Position numbers and translations under genes: made by a program. From Diprion similis (taxonomy: Eukaryota > Arthropoda > Insecta > Hymenoptera > Diprionidae): 64,000 nt of DNA. The DNA is taken from NCBI RefSeq assembly GCF_021155765.1, contig NC_060116.1:4216001-4280000 (forward strand), read 5' to 3'. Positions 1-12,273 of this stretch are shown here, piece by piece (position 1 is the stretch's first letter; every line of letters begins with the position of its first letter). Below the pieces are notes generated by a model that saw only the letters and a program-made list of their open reading frames with translations, was not told the DNA's origin and did no database searches.

Positions 1-1604
1 TGAGTGCCCATTAAACGTACCTATCGTCTTAGATGCTTTAGCATATAAAGAAATTCCACAAATAGGAGACAACAAAGTTCACAAAAGGCACACGATGCAT
101 GTACAGAGTATAAGTAATTGGGCACCTGCTAATATTGGACCATACTCCCAAGCTATTCGAGTAAGTAGTGATTTATTTTTGTGTTTTCAACTCACATGCA
201 GTACAGTACAATAGCAAATAAACAGATCGCTTATGAATCATTAAACATTTTTAGGTCGGAGATATTATTTCTGTTGCTGGTCAAATACCTTTAGTTCCTG
301 GGAGCATGACGATGTTGGATTTAAATATCAAAAGACAATGTCGGTTAACATTGAGGCATATCAACCGAATTGTTAAAGCAATGGATGCCAATACACAGCT
401 CAGAGATATTGTACAGGTAAGCGAAATTGAACGATTCCTCAGAGATGAACAGAGAGAACCTTTGATAAACATTTATAAACTTTATTCTTTTTTTTTTTTT
501 AGAATTAAACGTAATCTGGAGACATCCAAAGCCGTTATTCGTGTAATTTTCGTTCAATCATTTATCATTAGTGATACGTCCATGGTATTAAATTCTTGCA
601 TTCATCTTGTCTTGCAGGGTATTTGTTTTTCGACACATCCTAGTTATATTCCTGACGCACGCAAAGAATGGGAAAAACGAACTAATAATGCAATTGTAGA
701 TTACGTTGTTGTACCAAACTTGCCACGAGGTGCTAAAGTCGAATGGTGTGTTTGGGCACATCGGGACAATAACCGTTTCGAATGTGAGTAAAGAGATAGT
801 TGAAACTTAACAGAGAAATCATAATTTACTACTTCCATGAAAGTTGACCTCAATTTTCAATACATGTAAATAAACACTCTTATAACTTTGTACAAGTGTT
901 ACTACATATTTTTGTTTCCCAGCTAGTTTGGGCGAATTAGATATCTATTATTCACATTTGCGTTTTCACTTTCATTATAGATGAAGAAACTGGAAAATGT
1001 GTTGGTGATTTTAAAGTTGCCATAAGGCGACGATGGAATTATGAGAATAACGTATCTGCTATTGTATGTTACCTGTCGACTGGTGAGTAAATAATATTCC
1101 CTAATTAGATGCTCAAGGTTTTATGTGGATGGGATCAAAATATATTCAGTATTAGTTTTGAATACACAATAGAACGTTAATTTGATTTCTTGAGTGTATC
1201 AACTAGTTGATGATATTATGTTATTTCGTTAGAAGATGCCTTAATTGATATTATTCGTATCAACAATTAATGCTTCAGTATTTGATTACCAACTTGCAGG
1301 ATCTTCAAATTCAATGGGAAACCTGGCGGTAGACACGAATCTGAGTTTTGCTGAACTTAATGCAGCCGAACTTACAGAAGCTTTCGAATATCTTCTATGT
1401 AAGTTGACAAAAGGTTCACAAACTGTAAATCCTACTTGTAACTTAAGAATATTTTATAAAGTGGGTAGCTCACCAGGACCAAATTTTATTCAAAGCGTTC
1501 TGTCAAGTTTTGAAAGCCGAAATATAGTTACCACCATAATCCCAACGACTCATCTTCATAATTACAGCACTTTTTTATCAATTTGCGGTATCAGGCATGA
1601 ATAA
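1..1604 (+). CDS. Dph6: Diphthine--ammonia ligase DPH6, C-terminal half (5' end outside the window)
   Basis: DPH6 performs the last step of diphthamide synthesis, the ATP-dependent amidation of diphthine on elongation factor 2 in the cytosol. Only the 3' part is here. Coding exons are <2-160, 255-416, 618-783, 981-1082 and 1300-1604 (TAA at 1602-1604), and all splice phases agree (0, 0, 1, 1). The visible protein starts at an inter-domain segment and runs into the two RidA/YjgF-like domains typical of eukaryotic DPH6. The first contains NWAPANIGPYSQAIR followed by VGDIISVAGQIPL; the second is weaker and spans the last exons. The N-terminal ATP-pyrophosphatase domain would lie left of the window. 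The small introns (94 to about 220 bp) have regular GT-AG ends. The end of the protein (SICGIRHE) is poorly conserved in the family, so the last residues rest only on the open frame. Confidence 0.9.
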
Positions 1605-4029
1605 TAGTTTTGTTGCTTAACAACTTGGTCAATTATTTATATAAATTTTGAAACGCTTGATAATCTACGGATTATTACAGAAAGCCAATGCCCAAACGGA
1701 TGTATTTTTCTTTTTCTTCTTTTTTTTTTTTTTTTTTGATTCACAAGTAGAAGTTTCTGAATAGAAATAGTTTTTCATTTTTTATAATGCTCGAGTACAA
1801 ATTTTCTGGAATTAGTTAGTTACCTGTAACTGTATAATACTGTAGCTTAGACTCACCCCAGTCTGAATGAAAATCAAAATTCACCTAATATTACGTAGAA
1901 TTTATTCTGATAATTTCCAATTTTTCTTATGGAAAACTTCTTTTTAAGGTTTACTGTTTTTTTTCTGAATACAAGTAGATTTTAGATTGGAAGATTTCAT
2001 CTTAAGAATTGTTTTCTGAATATCCTTTCAAAGTCAAATTGGCATATAAGTAGGATGTCAGATCTTGTTTAGTTGTATTCAGTCGCAAAGACCTAGACTT
2101 ATATTGAAAAAATTGCGGTATTTATACATGTAACAGCAGCATTTTCTAGATTATGTTTTTATGAATGCATTTTTGCTCAAACTATAGAGATTTGAAATGA
2201 ACAATTTATAAATCAATTCTTATCAGGAGCATTGGCTATCTACTTAATTTAACATTTTTACTGTATAGTTGATATTACCGTGAAACGCTATTTCTCTCAT
2301 GAGCCAGTTGATTGGTGATGAGCAAAGTTTTCTAATTAATTATTCCTAACGAAGAAAAAACTCTTCCACGCAGAGGGGGCTAAACTATTGGTTATTATGA
2401 ATTATTGTATGATACCCTATCTAATCTCATGAATTTTACTTAAAATTAGAATTAAAGGAAAAGAATGCGTTTGGATATTTCTGTTACCCTATAATATATT
2501 CGTTAATATTCAATGAATAGTGTTTAATTTCGTTAATAATGATATATATACTACAATCATAAGATACGTTTAAAGTAATGTCACAATTAAACTGTCACAT
2601 TGAATGAAAATAAAAATGCATCTTACTTCTCAGTAAAACGGATGCGATCTCTGTTATGTGTTTCCACATTTTTCCAGAATACTCTAGAAATGCAATATTC
2701 TTGTACAGTTGAAAAAGAAATAATGTCAGGATACAGTTTTTCTCATTTCAACAATCCAAAAACCTATCACAGTTGCTAACTGAAATGATTAAATACAGTA
2801 AAAATAAGGTTGCTTTGATCATAAAATATTGATAAATATTACTTGATCTATTTTCTATATAAAAAAATAACACTATTCTTATTAAAATTAATCCTAGATT
2901 ATGTTAGCGATGGAAAGACTGAATATTTCACAATGGGCTCGTGATGCTCAAAAGTATCCCACATCAGAGTCACTTTTTCAACAGATTAACTCTTAATTTA
3001 ATTAAGAAGCCCTACGTCAAAAATGCGGATTTATTATAGGGTTTCAGACAATTGTTTTTCTGGCGTATTTCGAAGATTTCATTTACCTCGATACTTGCAA
3101 GAAATTGATCTCAATTCAATTTAATAATACGTTTTTTTTCCCCTCTGTGTGGTGTTTGCTGATTGTCGATCACAATCTGTAAACTCTTAAATTATCTAAA
3201 ACTCGCCTTAAGTTTGCTCAAAATCTCATTCTTTTCTCAAACACATCATCTGTGCGGATTGTTACACGTGTGTTCTTTATCTCATTTTTCAATTACATGT
3301 CACTGTTTATTTATCGTTTAAAATGAAAGAAAGTATGTGTATAAAAGTTAAGAACAGAGAACGGGATAATTCAATCCGACAGTTAATACGTTGAAGTAAT
3401 GAACATCTATTATTCAAAATTATTGGAGCCTTTTATATATTTTGCTTTGTATGTTATTACAACTAATTAACTCATTACTGAAGAAATAATATTAGAAACG
3501 TTGATTGCAATGTCATTAAAATACTATCCAAGGATAGTGTATGTGTGATAACAGAGTAAAACCATTTATTATTGTTGTAACTACAACAGATTTCAAATTG
3601 AAACTTATCGTTAGATGTAAAAAATTGAAATCCACTAGTGTATGAAGTTTGTTCCATCTTGTAACGGGGATACCCAAATTATTTACACGGAAATTCAACA
3701 AGAAGAGACATGGATCTCAAAATCATGAACGATGAGATTGTTTTATTACCTTTGTGCAGAAAGCTAAGAATAGTGTAATCATAATAATTATGGATCATGT
3801 ATTTTAGTATTCTACAGAGGCCTGAATATTAAACTAAGGCCCATAAAGCCACTAAACTAAGACCACTAAATGAAAGAAAAATTGCTTTTGCATATTATTT
3901 TCAGTCGAATGTAGATTTACTACATTGAGATATCAATTTTCATGGAGATTAACAAGATTGGAAAATTTCTTGTTAACAATTACAATTTTTGTTTGTCAGA
4001 TTTCATTTATGCAGATGTCAATTCGTTTA

Positions 4030-4990
4030 TTAAGGGGAAACATATGAGTAGAATTTTCAAAAATCATTTTTAGTTTCGATTTTCTGAAAGTTTGAAGTAT
4101 GAAGAATATTGTGCGTAAATTTTATGACGAAATTCCAAAAATTGTTAAAGTTATGGGTGATTCACTGACAGGTGGTTGAGTGGCCCGACTGGTTTTTTCT
4201 AAAACGTCAGTCTACCGTTGACTGTGCAGCAGTGAATGTATTTTCTTTTGCATCGCAGCTTTATAAAAATTAAACAGTTAACTGGAAAACAGATATGGCG
4301 AGAGGAATCGCAAAGATCAACTAAAAAAAAAGCCACCTGTAACTGGTAATATAGCTGAAAAAGGTGGCAGTTATATGAGTGCTTCGGCGAAAAAAGTGCC
4401 AAAATCACTAGATTCAGAACCAAGCATCAACCATAATATTGATTACCTAAATTATTCTAAATTTCATCGCAGTTTTTTCGTTCATCAGTTAAAATGTGAG
4501 ATGCACAGAATGCCGAGCAGAAATTTATACAATAACAAAAATCTGTACTCCTAGTCTCAAATTCAACATGGAAATAGAGTGTCCTTGCAAGCGCCGAAGT
4601 GTACCTTCTTGCTCATATACCTATAACTAATGCATACGGAATAAATAAAAGAATCTGCTGAATCAGTACGAAAATGATTTGTCGGTCAGTTGTTTAGGAA
4701 AGCAAAAGAAATGATTACAAAAGCAACAAATCAGGCAAATGAGGGATTGAGACGAGAGCTGCGGCAGCTGTAGAGGGAGTATTTTGTGTAATGGTAGATT
4801 AAAAAAAATATAAATTTCACACATAATTTGTTTGCAAACTTTAAGCTCGATATCTCTACACATCATTTTTGAAGTTGGTTCCTAGAATATCTGAAAAACG
4901 GTTAGCCGATTTGCTACAAATTACTTCGCAATGTTTTTGGACTTTTATTAGTTTTTTGTTTTTTTTTTCAAACGAAACCACAAGGTTAAA
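4030..4990 (+). mobile_element. Degenerate DNA-transposon remnant, possibly Mutator-like
   Basis: The stretch begins with TTAAGGGGAAACATATGAG, followed by an AT-rich tract resembling the terminal parts of long-TIR insect DNA transposons. On the plus strand near 4363-4440 one frame reads GGSYMSASAKKV followed by a Ser/Asn-rich tail. It resembles a motif I recall near the start of insect Mutator-like transposase proteins. The frame is interrupted on both sides. I could not find a clean partner inverted repeat, so the right boundary is approximate and the class is inferred from memory of similar elements. An ordinary intergenic sequence is the alternative. Confidence 0.3.
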
Positions 4991-5192
4991 AGTTTAGATC
5001 AAAAAACGAACTCTAAGTTTATAGAATGACTATTTCTGCAAAAAAAAATTATTTCAGAATAATATCTTCCAACGCGAACTGCTTTATGTATTATATTTTA
5101 ACAATCCCTTTGTAACTCATGGTTCAGATGAACAGATTACTCGGAATCTTAGGAACCGCAAACCACGTCCTATAGAATATTCATGGATATAT

Positions 5193-5222
5193 ATTTATTT
5201 ATTTATTTATTTATTTATTTAT
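5193..5222. repeat. (ATTT)n microsatellite
   Basis: About seven tandem ATTT units. It could be a simple repeat or the tail of a minus-strand retroelement, but no reverse-transcriptase coding sequence is visible to its right. Confidence 0.85.
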
Positions 5223-6130
5223 ATGAATATGTATCCATACATCGTTTATAGTACCAGCAATTAAAAATTTCACACATAAAAACGGATTAATGATCGCGAT
5301 TAATAAGTATTTCTTGTCTTCCTTATTACTGAAAACCCTATTATATAGGTAAAAAATGAAAAATATCGATATTTTCAAAACAGGGTCAGTTAGTATTTTA
5401 ATTCAAACGGATTTTTCACCTATAATCACCCACAAATATAATAGCGTTTTCGGTTTCTGTCTACATTTTCATTCAACCTATCGATGCTTCAGTCCTAGTG
5501 TGCATATGTTCTCCCTTAAATCCAAATGAATGAAGCGTGTAAAAAATTAATTTTAAACTTAAATTCAGATTGTGTGTAGAATAAAGGGCTGCTGTCTCAT
5601 TATAAATATGTAAAAAACCCAAAACTAAGGTGTACCCCAAACGAAAAGTAAAGGCAATGGTATATATTTTCAAGAAATTATTCTATTCATAATCTCATTT
5701 TATTATGTGTAAATTATACTGTTTATATTCACATAATCATAGATGTGTATGTAGGGTTGGCTATGAATTTTAACAGATATCTTCAATTTCAATAAAAGAT
5801 ATCTGTACAATGGTTATAATTAAACTTTTATACTGAAACTTATCGCTTATTACAAACTTAAATACGAAAAATAATTTTAATAAATTATAGAATTATGAAT
5901 ATCATTCTTCACTATTCATCATTTATACCTGTGTACAATTTGCATCTTCATATATCAGACTAATGCAATTATCACGAAAATTATAACTTGGCTGATGGAT
6001 TTTATGATTTATAGCCTACTCTACAAATTGTAAAGAATACTATAATTGACCCATACATTCACTTTACATACTCAATATATATCAAACATCATTAATCAGC
6101 AGGTGTTTGATTTACACAAAGCTATCCGTT

Positions 6131-6136
6131 TTTATT
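6131..6136 (-). terminator. Candidate poly(A) signal of ESF1
   Basis: TTTATT on the plus strand reads AATAAA on the ESF1 strand, about 340 nt beyond the ESF1 stop. It is a single hexamer in AT-rich DNA, so support is weak. Confidence 0.35.
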
Positions 6137-6475
6137 GCAAGTAAAAAACGAATATTTTGATTAAATTAATATTCAAGAAGTTTTTATTATGTTATGTTGT
6201 TATACGCTGAATTTATGGTGAACAGGGAAGTTAGAGTGCACATGTGTCAACACATGCACAGATTTTAAACGAGTTCAAGCACTAGAGCGCACCACGATAT
6301 GCTGCCGTCAGGCATTTCGTCAAATGGGTTGGCAGAATTTCGAATCACGTACTGGGCCACGTTCACTAATGGAAAATCTGTGCATGTGCACTTGATCTTC
6401 TCTGTCCACTATAAATACCATATGTATATATGTACAAGTTGCAGAGGTATCCTCATTAAAAATGTAGACACATTA

Positions 6476-9400
6476 CTATTTTATCCTTTGTGAAATATTT
6501 TGAGATTTTCTTTTCACAGATTTTACTAACGCAGTCAACTCTGCATTCAACTTCTTGTCGGTTTTAATCTTCTTTTCGGTACCCTGAAAAATTTTGAAAA
6601 TTATCATGCCATACTTTATTCATTTATTTATTTATTACGGATAAAGGGGAAGAAAATTTTCTAGATATGGAAAACGTACAGAAATTTGGTATTTGTGAGG
6701 CTAACATATAAATAGAGAACATGAAGAAAAAAAAAAACTAAGATAGCAAACATATTTTAATAAGATATTCTGGCTACATTAGTATTTGAGTAAAAGCTTG
6801 TATTGTAAATATCAAATATTATTATTACATAATGAGACATGATGCATTGGGGATCAAAAATCAGAGTTAGAGTTAACATAAAAGTAAAAGTTATTGTTTT
6901 TCAAAGTACAGCTAGATGCAAGAGAAGTTAAACTTAGAAAGTAATTTGAGCCATTTAATGAGATTGGTTAAGATTTTCAAAGTGAAAATCAAATCGGTTC
7001 TAATAGAAGCTGAACGTAAAGATGGAATGCCTAATCTTTAAGCGATAAAGATATAATTTTAGTCACTGTACTACATAGCACAAACAATTTTGAAAGAGAC
7101 AAATCTAAAGAAAAAATGCTTACTTTGTCAAATTTCGAGAGAAAATCATTAGTATCAGTCCTCCCTATACTCTAACAGTAGATCAAATTCGAATAGATGA
7201 AAGTTAAGCAGAGGATGCTAATAGTTTTGGTATTCCCGAAGTTTTTTGAAAACCTTTTGATAAAGTTCAGTGTCTTAGTAGTTTTGTATACATATTATTT
7301 TCAAGCATCAAATTGATTTTTTCAGTCCGTTTCAGTTTGTGAAAAAACAATATTTTAGAAAAACCTTGAAAATTTCGATCTATTTTACATTAAAAATTTG
7401 AATTGCCATCCCGGCGCGTGTTAAAAATATTCGAAAATTTGTATATTTGTTTTATTTAAACGGCCAAAATAACAGACACTTATTAAAATTACCTGGTTTG
7501 AGCACTGTGAAACCTGAATATAGTCTACGTGTTTTTTGAAAGAAAGTTTGCAATCAAAATAGATACCTAAACCTTTGATTTCCGTGACTGGTTCAGTATA
7601 TAGATCACCAATCGTATAGACGCTTTGCTCATTGTTAGTGAGTTGCTTACAAAAAGTACAACAGAAGCACTTGTTAATATTGTAGAATAAACCATTAGAA
7701 GTATATCAATCAACCATACATTTCAAGTCGATTTGCAAAAGAATTCTGTTGCTCGGACTTTTAATCATCTTCAACAACTTGGCATAATCCGCGAATAATA
7801 ATGGAAGAGAGTAATGAATCATAGAGCATAGGTCATTAATGTAAGCCAAAAAAGAAACTTTATGATCAGATTACTTTTGGATGGGCAAATACGTGAACAC
7901 AATATTAAAAATATGAGCGAGCCTTACCTGTTCTAATTTGCCATCAGCTCGCCTTTTCAATTTTTCTTCTATCAAGGCTTCTGTTCCTTTGGTTTTTCTG
8001 TACCGTGGATCAGCAGGATCGATATTATAATGGTGAGATGAGTATAGAGCTTCAAATCGCCGATCGCAAACATTGACTTCAAAATCATCAACTGTTTCAT
8101 CTTTGTTTGAATACTTATTCATTTTTTTCTGGCGCTTCCTTTTAGATTTTGAAACAGATTCATTATCTTCGATTTTCTTCATATCAAAATGCTTTCGTCC
8201 TGCGTCTTCAGTTTTATCCATTAGCAATAATTCTAGCTCAGCATCCTGTTGCTTTTTGTTAACATCATGTATATCGTTGGCAATCTGATTTTTCGAAGAT
8301 TTTTTTTTCAATTTTGGCTTCATGTTTTTGAATTCTTCAGCAAAATATGGGTCATCCATGTCGATATCCGAAGGTACACTATCCTCACTTTTATCACTAT
8401 CTGATGCATTCTCATTTTTCTCTCTCAAGTTTTTTCTTTCGGCCATTTTTGCTTTTTTCTTTGCTTTACGTTTTTCAAGGTATTGTTCAAAAGGTGTTAG
8501 CTCTTTGTTTTTCTTCATTTTTTCAGCAACTAGTTTTTCAGATTTAGCCTTGCTTCCTAATCCCCATGTGATTTCCATTTCTAAACCTTTATTTTTATTT
8601 TTCTCTTGCTGCTCTTCGATCCCATGTAAAAGCGACTTGTACTTTGCTATTGGATCGGCATCATTGTCAGATTCTAAGTTCCTTTCATCGGAGTTATTTT
8701 TCACTTCGTTTTCATCGGAGTCTATGATAAAGAAAAAACAAGTCGATTTATTAGTTTCAAACATCAACAGTGAACAGTTGATTTTAATCAATAGAAAACA
8801 GCAGTCAAAATATTAAATGGATCATAGGGTAAAATTTACCATCTTCGTTGCTAGAACCACTTCCTAAATATGCCTGGATATCACTGGGATCAATGTCGTC
8901 AACTTTTCCACAATTAAGTTTTTCTGCAATTTCTTGTCTATGAGGATTTGTTTCGTCCCAAGTCAGTTCTACTTTCACTTGTTGTAATGCAGTAGTAACG
9001 AACTGCCTTGGCTGATACTTTGACAATTCTGGGACTTTATCACAGACTTCTTTAGGTTCCTGTGGAAAAAGTTTGATTTTCATTTACTTTCAATGATAAA
9101 CTTGATAACTTAAAATAAACAAATCACTGTTACAACTCAAATTAAACTAATTACTTATAAAAATTGCATTGTCATATTTGGATTGGAAAAAGACTTTAAT
9201 GTTTAGTACTTGATCAAAAGTTGTATCATCCGGTATGAACCTCAAATCTAATTTCGTTGCTGTAGATTCATATTCAATCCCATCACATTCTGTATAAATT
9301 TTATTGGCCGTTTGGGGTGAATCACAAACTATTACTGCATAATAATACTTCAATCGATTCAATTGATACTGCCTTAATTTTTCCATGTGGTATTTGCTAC

Positions 9401-10783
9401 CTTCCTCGTTCTAAAACAAACAGTATTATTTTCAAATCTTATTTATCTATGCAGATAATTTTGTTCACCATAATACAACAGTTTTCATCACAGTCATAAG
9501 AACAAAAGTAACAAATTTATTCAGACAGAATCACCTCATCGTCTACGTCAGCATTCTGAGTTTTATTCTTTGATTCGACCAGTTCAATCGGGCCTCTTAT
9601 TTCTTCCTCTTTCATCCGTTGTATACCAAACTCTGATGGGTAAATCTGTAGACAATTAAACTTTTTACTAAATTTAAGACATTTGAGAAACGTGGTTGGT
9701 CTTGGCTATATGCTAAATATGCATCCTTATGCCTGTAGTTCAATAATAAGTAAAAGTGGGGGCTAAATTTCTTTTAGAAATAATGATTGTATTCAGGATT
9801 CTATATTACCGTAACAGAATGAATAAGACCATTGCTTGGTAGAAAAGAGTTGAACAGAACTAATAAATCAACAGCACGAATCCTGTCCCAGTCCATGTTA
9901 CAAACAGCCAATCTATTCGTTATTTCGTCTGTCGTTTCAGCTTCTCTATCTAGCTCACCCCATTCATGATTTATTTCATTTTCTTGATCTGAAAAAATTG
10001 AATATTATTTTATAGCATAATTTATCATTAGTATGTATAATCTTGGACCATTTTTTCTCTGTAATCACAGTGCTCAGCTCAAATTTTCTCACCATCTTCA
10101 TCTGAGCTTTCTTCCTCGGATGAACTTTCTGTTAGTAAAGTGCCTTCTCCTCTGGCATAATCTACTGTTAGGTCTCTTAATTTTTTTTTTATCGTAGTCG
10201 GTATACTTCCGGTGTTGGACTTGTTAATTTGCAATGGATCTGCGCCGTTCTCAATATCTATAGCAATTTTAGAATTCGTTTCCAATTCATCCTCAGATGC
10301 AGAGTATCCATTCTCATCATTTTCTGATCCTGATACTACGTCACTGTCAACTTGCGTTTTAGTGCGCAGCAATTCTCCATTTCCCAACAAATGGGACACT
10401 TTTTTAGTGAGTTTTATCTTGCTGTTTGATTTTCGGTCAGACAAATGATCCGAACTTTCTTTGTTAATCCCAGTAACACTTTTAGCCTTTACATGTTTTC
10501 GTACCTTCTTTGCAACATCAATTGATTTGACATTCTCATCGCTCTCTGACTCTTCGTCATCATTGCTTGACAAATCATAATATTTTTTCAAATTTTCACT
10601 CGACGACTGATTAGTCGGTCTTCCTCTTTTATCAATGGTATATTTAAGCAAAAACTTTTTGTCACTAAACATGGGCCGAAATCTCTTGTCAATTTTTACT
10701 TTTCGCTCAGTTTTAGGAATGCGTCTGAACCTCGGATCTTTTGCAACATGTGCAAATCGCGCGTCTTCCAGTATTTTATCCAT
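6476..10783 (-). CDS. Esf1: ESF1 homologue, nucleolar pre-rRNA processing protein (complete, 7 exons, 767 aa)
   Basis: ESF1 is a nucleolar protein of the small-subunit processome, needed for 18S rRNA maturation. Exons in gene order: 10783-10093, 9988-9810, 9645-9535, 9410-9210, 9059-8840, 8721-7928 and 6583-6476 (TAG). Every junction has GT-AG ends and consistent phase. The start is [20 protein letters not shown], a conserved ESF1 N-terminus. Residues 60-230 are acidic and low in complexity. Exons 2-5 (about 231-468) hold the conserved RRM-like core, including the [12 protein letters not shown] and [13 protein letters not shown] segments. Exon 6 is Lys/Glu-rich and ends in the NUC153 domain near residues 687-715, containing [20 protein letters not shown]. 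The last exon encodes a short basic tail. The protein is somewhat shorter than the human one. Its promoter region is shared divergently with alpha-catenin, and its last intron contains a retrotransposon remnant. Confidence 0.93.
6615..7875 (-). mobile_element. Decayed non-LTR retrotransposon 3' fragment (Jockey-like reverse transcriptase) in an ESF1 intron
   Basis: Read on the minus strand from 7875 downward, the sequence has the order of reverse-transcriptase motifs: FLAYINDL, then [10 protein letters not shown], then [10 protein letters not shown], then [10 protein letters not shown], then [18 protein letters not shown]. This is the palm and thumb of a non-LTR retrotransposon RT. The catalytic [FY]xDD box reads FADY (7784-7795), so the second aspartate is lost. 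A TGA at 7706-7708 sits where Trp is usual, and frameshifts follow. Nearer 6900-7000 a segment resembles the C-terminal region of Jockey-type proteins. The copy ends in a TAAA-type tail at 6615-6636, and the 5' end is truncated. It lies in the sense orientation of ESF1 about 50 bp from the intron donor. It is clearly inactive. The clade is inferred. Confidence 0.8.
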
Positions 10784-10955
10784 AATTATTGATACGCAGA
10801 GTACCTGAGAACAGAACTAATAAATCCGCCAATCTGGCACGTAAAGTTTTTTCAGCTAACTAATATCGGATGTTTATATGTATCCTTAATTCTCGAGCAA
10901 AATATTATACGACTGTGTGCAATACAGCGCCTCGACATAACCTGTATTATCAACT

Positions 10956-10975
10956 CACGTGTCTCACCTCACGTG
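10956..10975. promoter_or_regulatory. Pair of CACGTG E-boxes upstream of ESF1
   Basis: CACGTG occurs at 10956-10961 and again at 10970-10975, 14 bp apart and about 170-190 bp upstream of the ESF1 start codon. CACGTG is the Myc/Max (and USF/Mnt) site, and ribosome-biogenesis genes are classic Myc targets in insects. Binding is inferred. Confidence 0.55.
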
Positions 10976-11118
10976 AATGCAACCATGGGGAATAGAAAAT
11001 AAGATGAAGGAGCTATCGAATATAGAGCTATAAGAATAGAGTAGGGGGGCGGCTTTGAAAATATCTCCCTACTAGAAAGAGAAAGAAAATGAAAGGCAGC
11101 TACCATCTTTCTTTATTG

Positions 11119-11130
11119 GCGCATGCGCAG
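11119..11130. promoter_or_regulatory. NRF-1/Erect-wing-type palindrome
   Basis: GCGCATGCGCAG contains the palindromic core GCGCATGCGC that matches the NRF-1 (insect Erect wing) consensus. It lies inside the ESF1/alpha-catenin divergent promoter, a typical location for such sites near housekeeping start sites. Confidence 0.55.
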
Positions 11131-12273
11131 TTGTACATTTTCAAAGATGGGATCATTGGGATCACAGTCACGGAGTAAGATACTGTAGAACGGTGCGTCT
11201 AGCTGTATTTGCGCGAACGAATCTTGTGTCTAGCATCTGGAAATCGTCATCAAGTGCCGTTTGACGTCACAGCGGGTCGGTTGGATGTCACACACGAGTG
11301 GTTGCAGCTAGTCCCTGCTACCAGGCGCATGTGATTTGTCGGCTTCTATTGTGACCAGATTTTTATTCGCTTTGAGACCAACTGCTGGCAACCCGGTCGG
11401 ATGATTAAAGTGAATGGCGGTTCATATTCTTTGTATCTCTTCGTTCGTGGTTCGGGCGTAGACCGTGCCCCCTCCCTGCGCCAGCCGTACCATTTCCGAT
11501 TGAAGACAGCAATGACGTCATGAACGAAAGGTGTGTGATAAATCGAGGTGACATCAAGCTTCTCGTGTTAAAACTGGTCATCAGCAAGTAGATAAATCGA
11601 TTGGAATTAGGTTTCGAGTAAAACATAAATTTATTACTAGTGATTGTGAGAATTGCGAATATTTATTTTTTCGCATCTTATGAAGGTCAGTATAATGGCG
11701 AGGCGATTGTTTCGCCCATTGTTTGTGACACTCAACAGTGGCTTATGCATTTTCGTTTGATGAGTCAAGTTGCATTCCTGGAACTTTTTATCAGTCGCTT
11801 TGATATTTCATTTGACTGTGTGTACGCGCCCGTTTTCCAGTGATAGTTGTGGAATTTCAAAGTCACTTCGGAAATACTAGAAATACTCATGGTGCCTGAT
11901 TGCTTTTGAAAAGTTTATTCGTTTTTGGATTTCTGCAATTCTTAACAACTTCAATCTTCAAAGTTATTCTGGATGCGTTTTATTACTCATTTTGACATTC
12001 AAGTTTAAAATTCAGCCCTAGGAAACGTGCTGTGTAACACAAATAAAGGTTCAAGGTTCAACTCGAGATTGATGTGTAAACTTCACCAATAGTTTGACAT
12101 TTTCTGACTTGGTCACTAAATTTGGTGGCGTACTCATCGATTGGCTTCCCAAAAGTGCTTCTTACAATCATCCACATCACATAGTCTGAAAATTAAGGTC
12201 ATCAGTTTCGTAAGCAAATCAATAACCGAACCCTAATTCAATTTTCCAGAGCAGTACTCGATAAGGATTGAAA

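Larger units (their letters stand above)
1605..6475. other. Convergent intergenic interval between DPH6 and ESF1
   Basis: This 4.9 kb AT-rich interval lies between the 3' ends of two convergent genes and must hold both 3' UTRs. I see no conserved coding segment, RNA gene or long clean repeat except the decayed transposon candidate at about 4030-4990 and the (ATTT)n tract at 5193-5222. An AATAAA at 2609-2614 on the plus strand could serve DPH6 but lies about 1 kb past the stop, so nearer variant signals may be used instead. Confidence 0.6.
10784..12273. promoter_or_regulatory. Divergent promoter interval of ESF1 and alpha-catenin, with alpha-catenin 5' UTR
   Basis: The start codons of ESF1 and alpha-catenin lie 1.49 kb apart and point away from each other. 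The interval is richer in G+C than its surroundings around 11030-11500. It contains two CACGTG boxes and an NRF-1-like palindrome, annotated separately. A spliced 5' UTR for alpha-catenin is likely: a pyrimidine-rich acceptor ends at 12249 (TTTTCCAG), so the coding exon would start at 12250. An upstream noncoding exon could end at the AAG|GTCAGT near 11685. That first exon is a guess. Confidence 0.65.

Noticed and set aside
306-791. Continuous 161-codon frame across two DPH6 exons and the intron between
   Set aside because: The middle part (417-617) is intronic: GTAAGC donor, TTGCAG acceptor and loss of similarity. The exons are better spliced.
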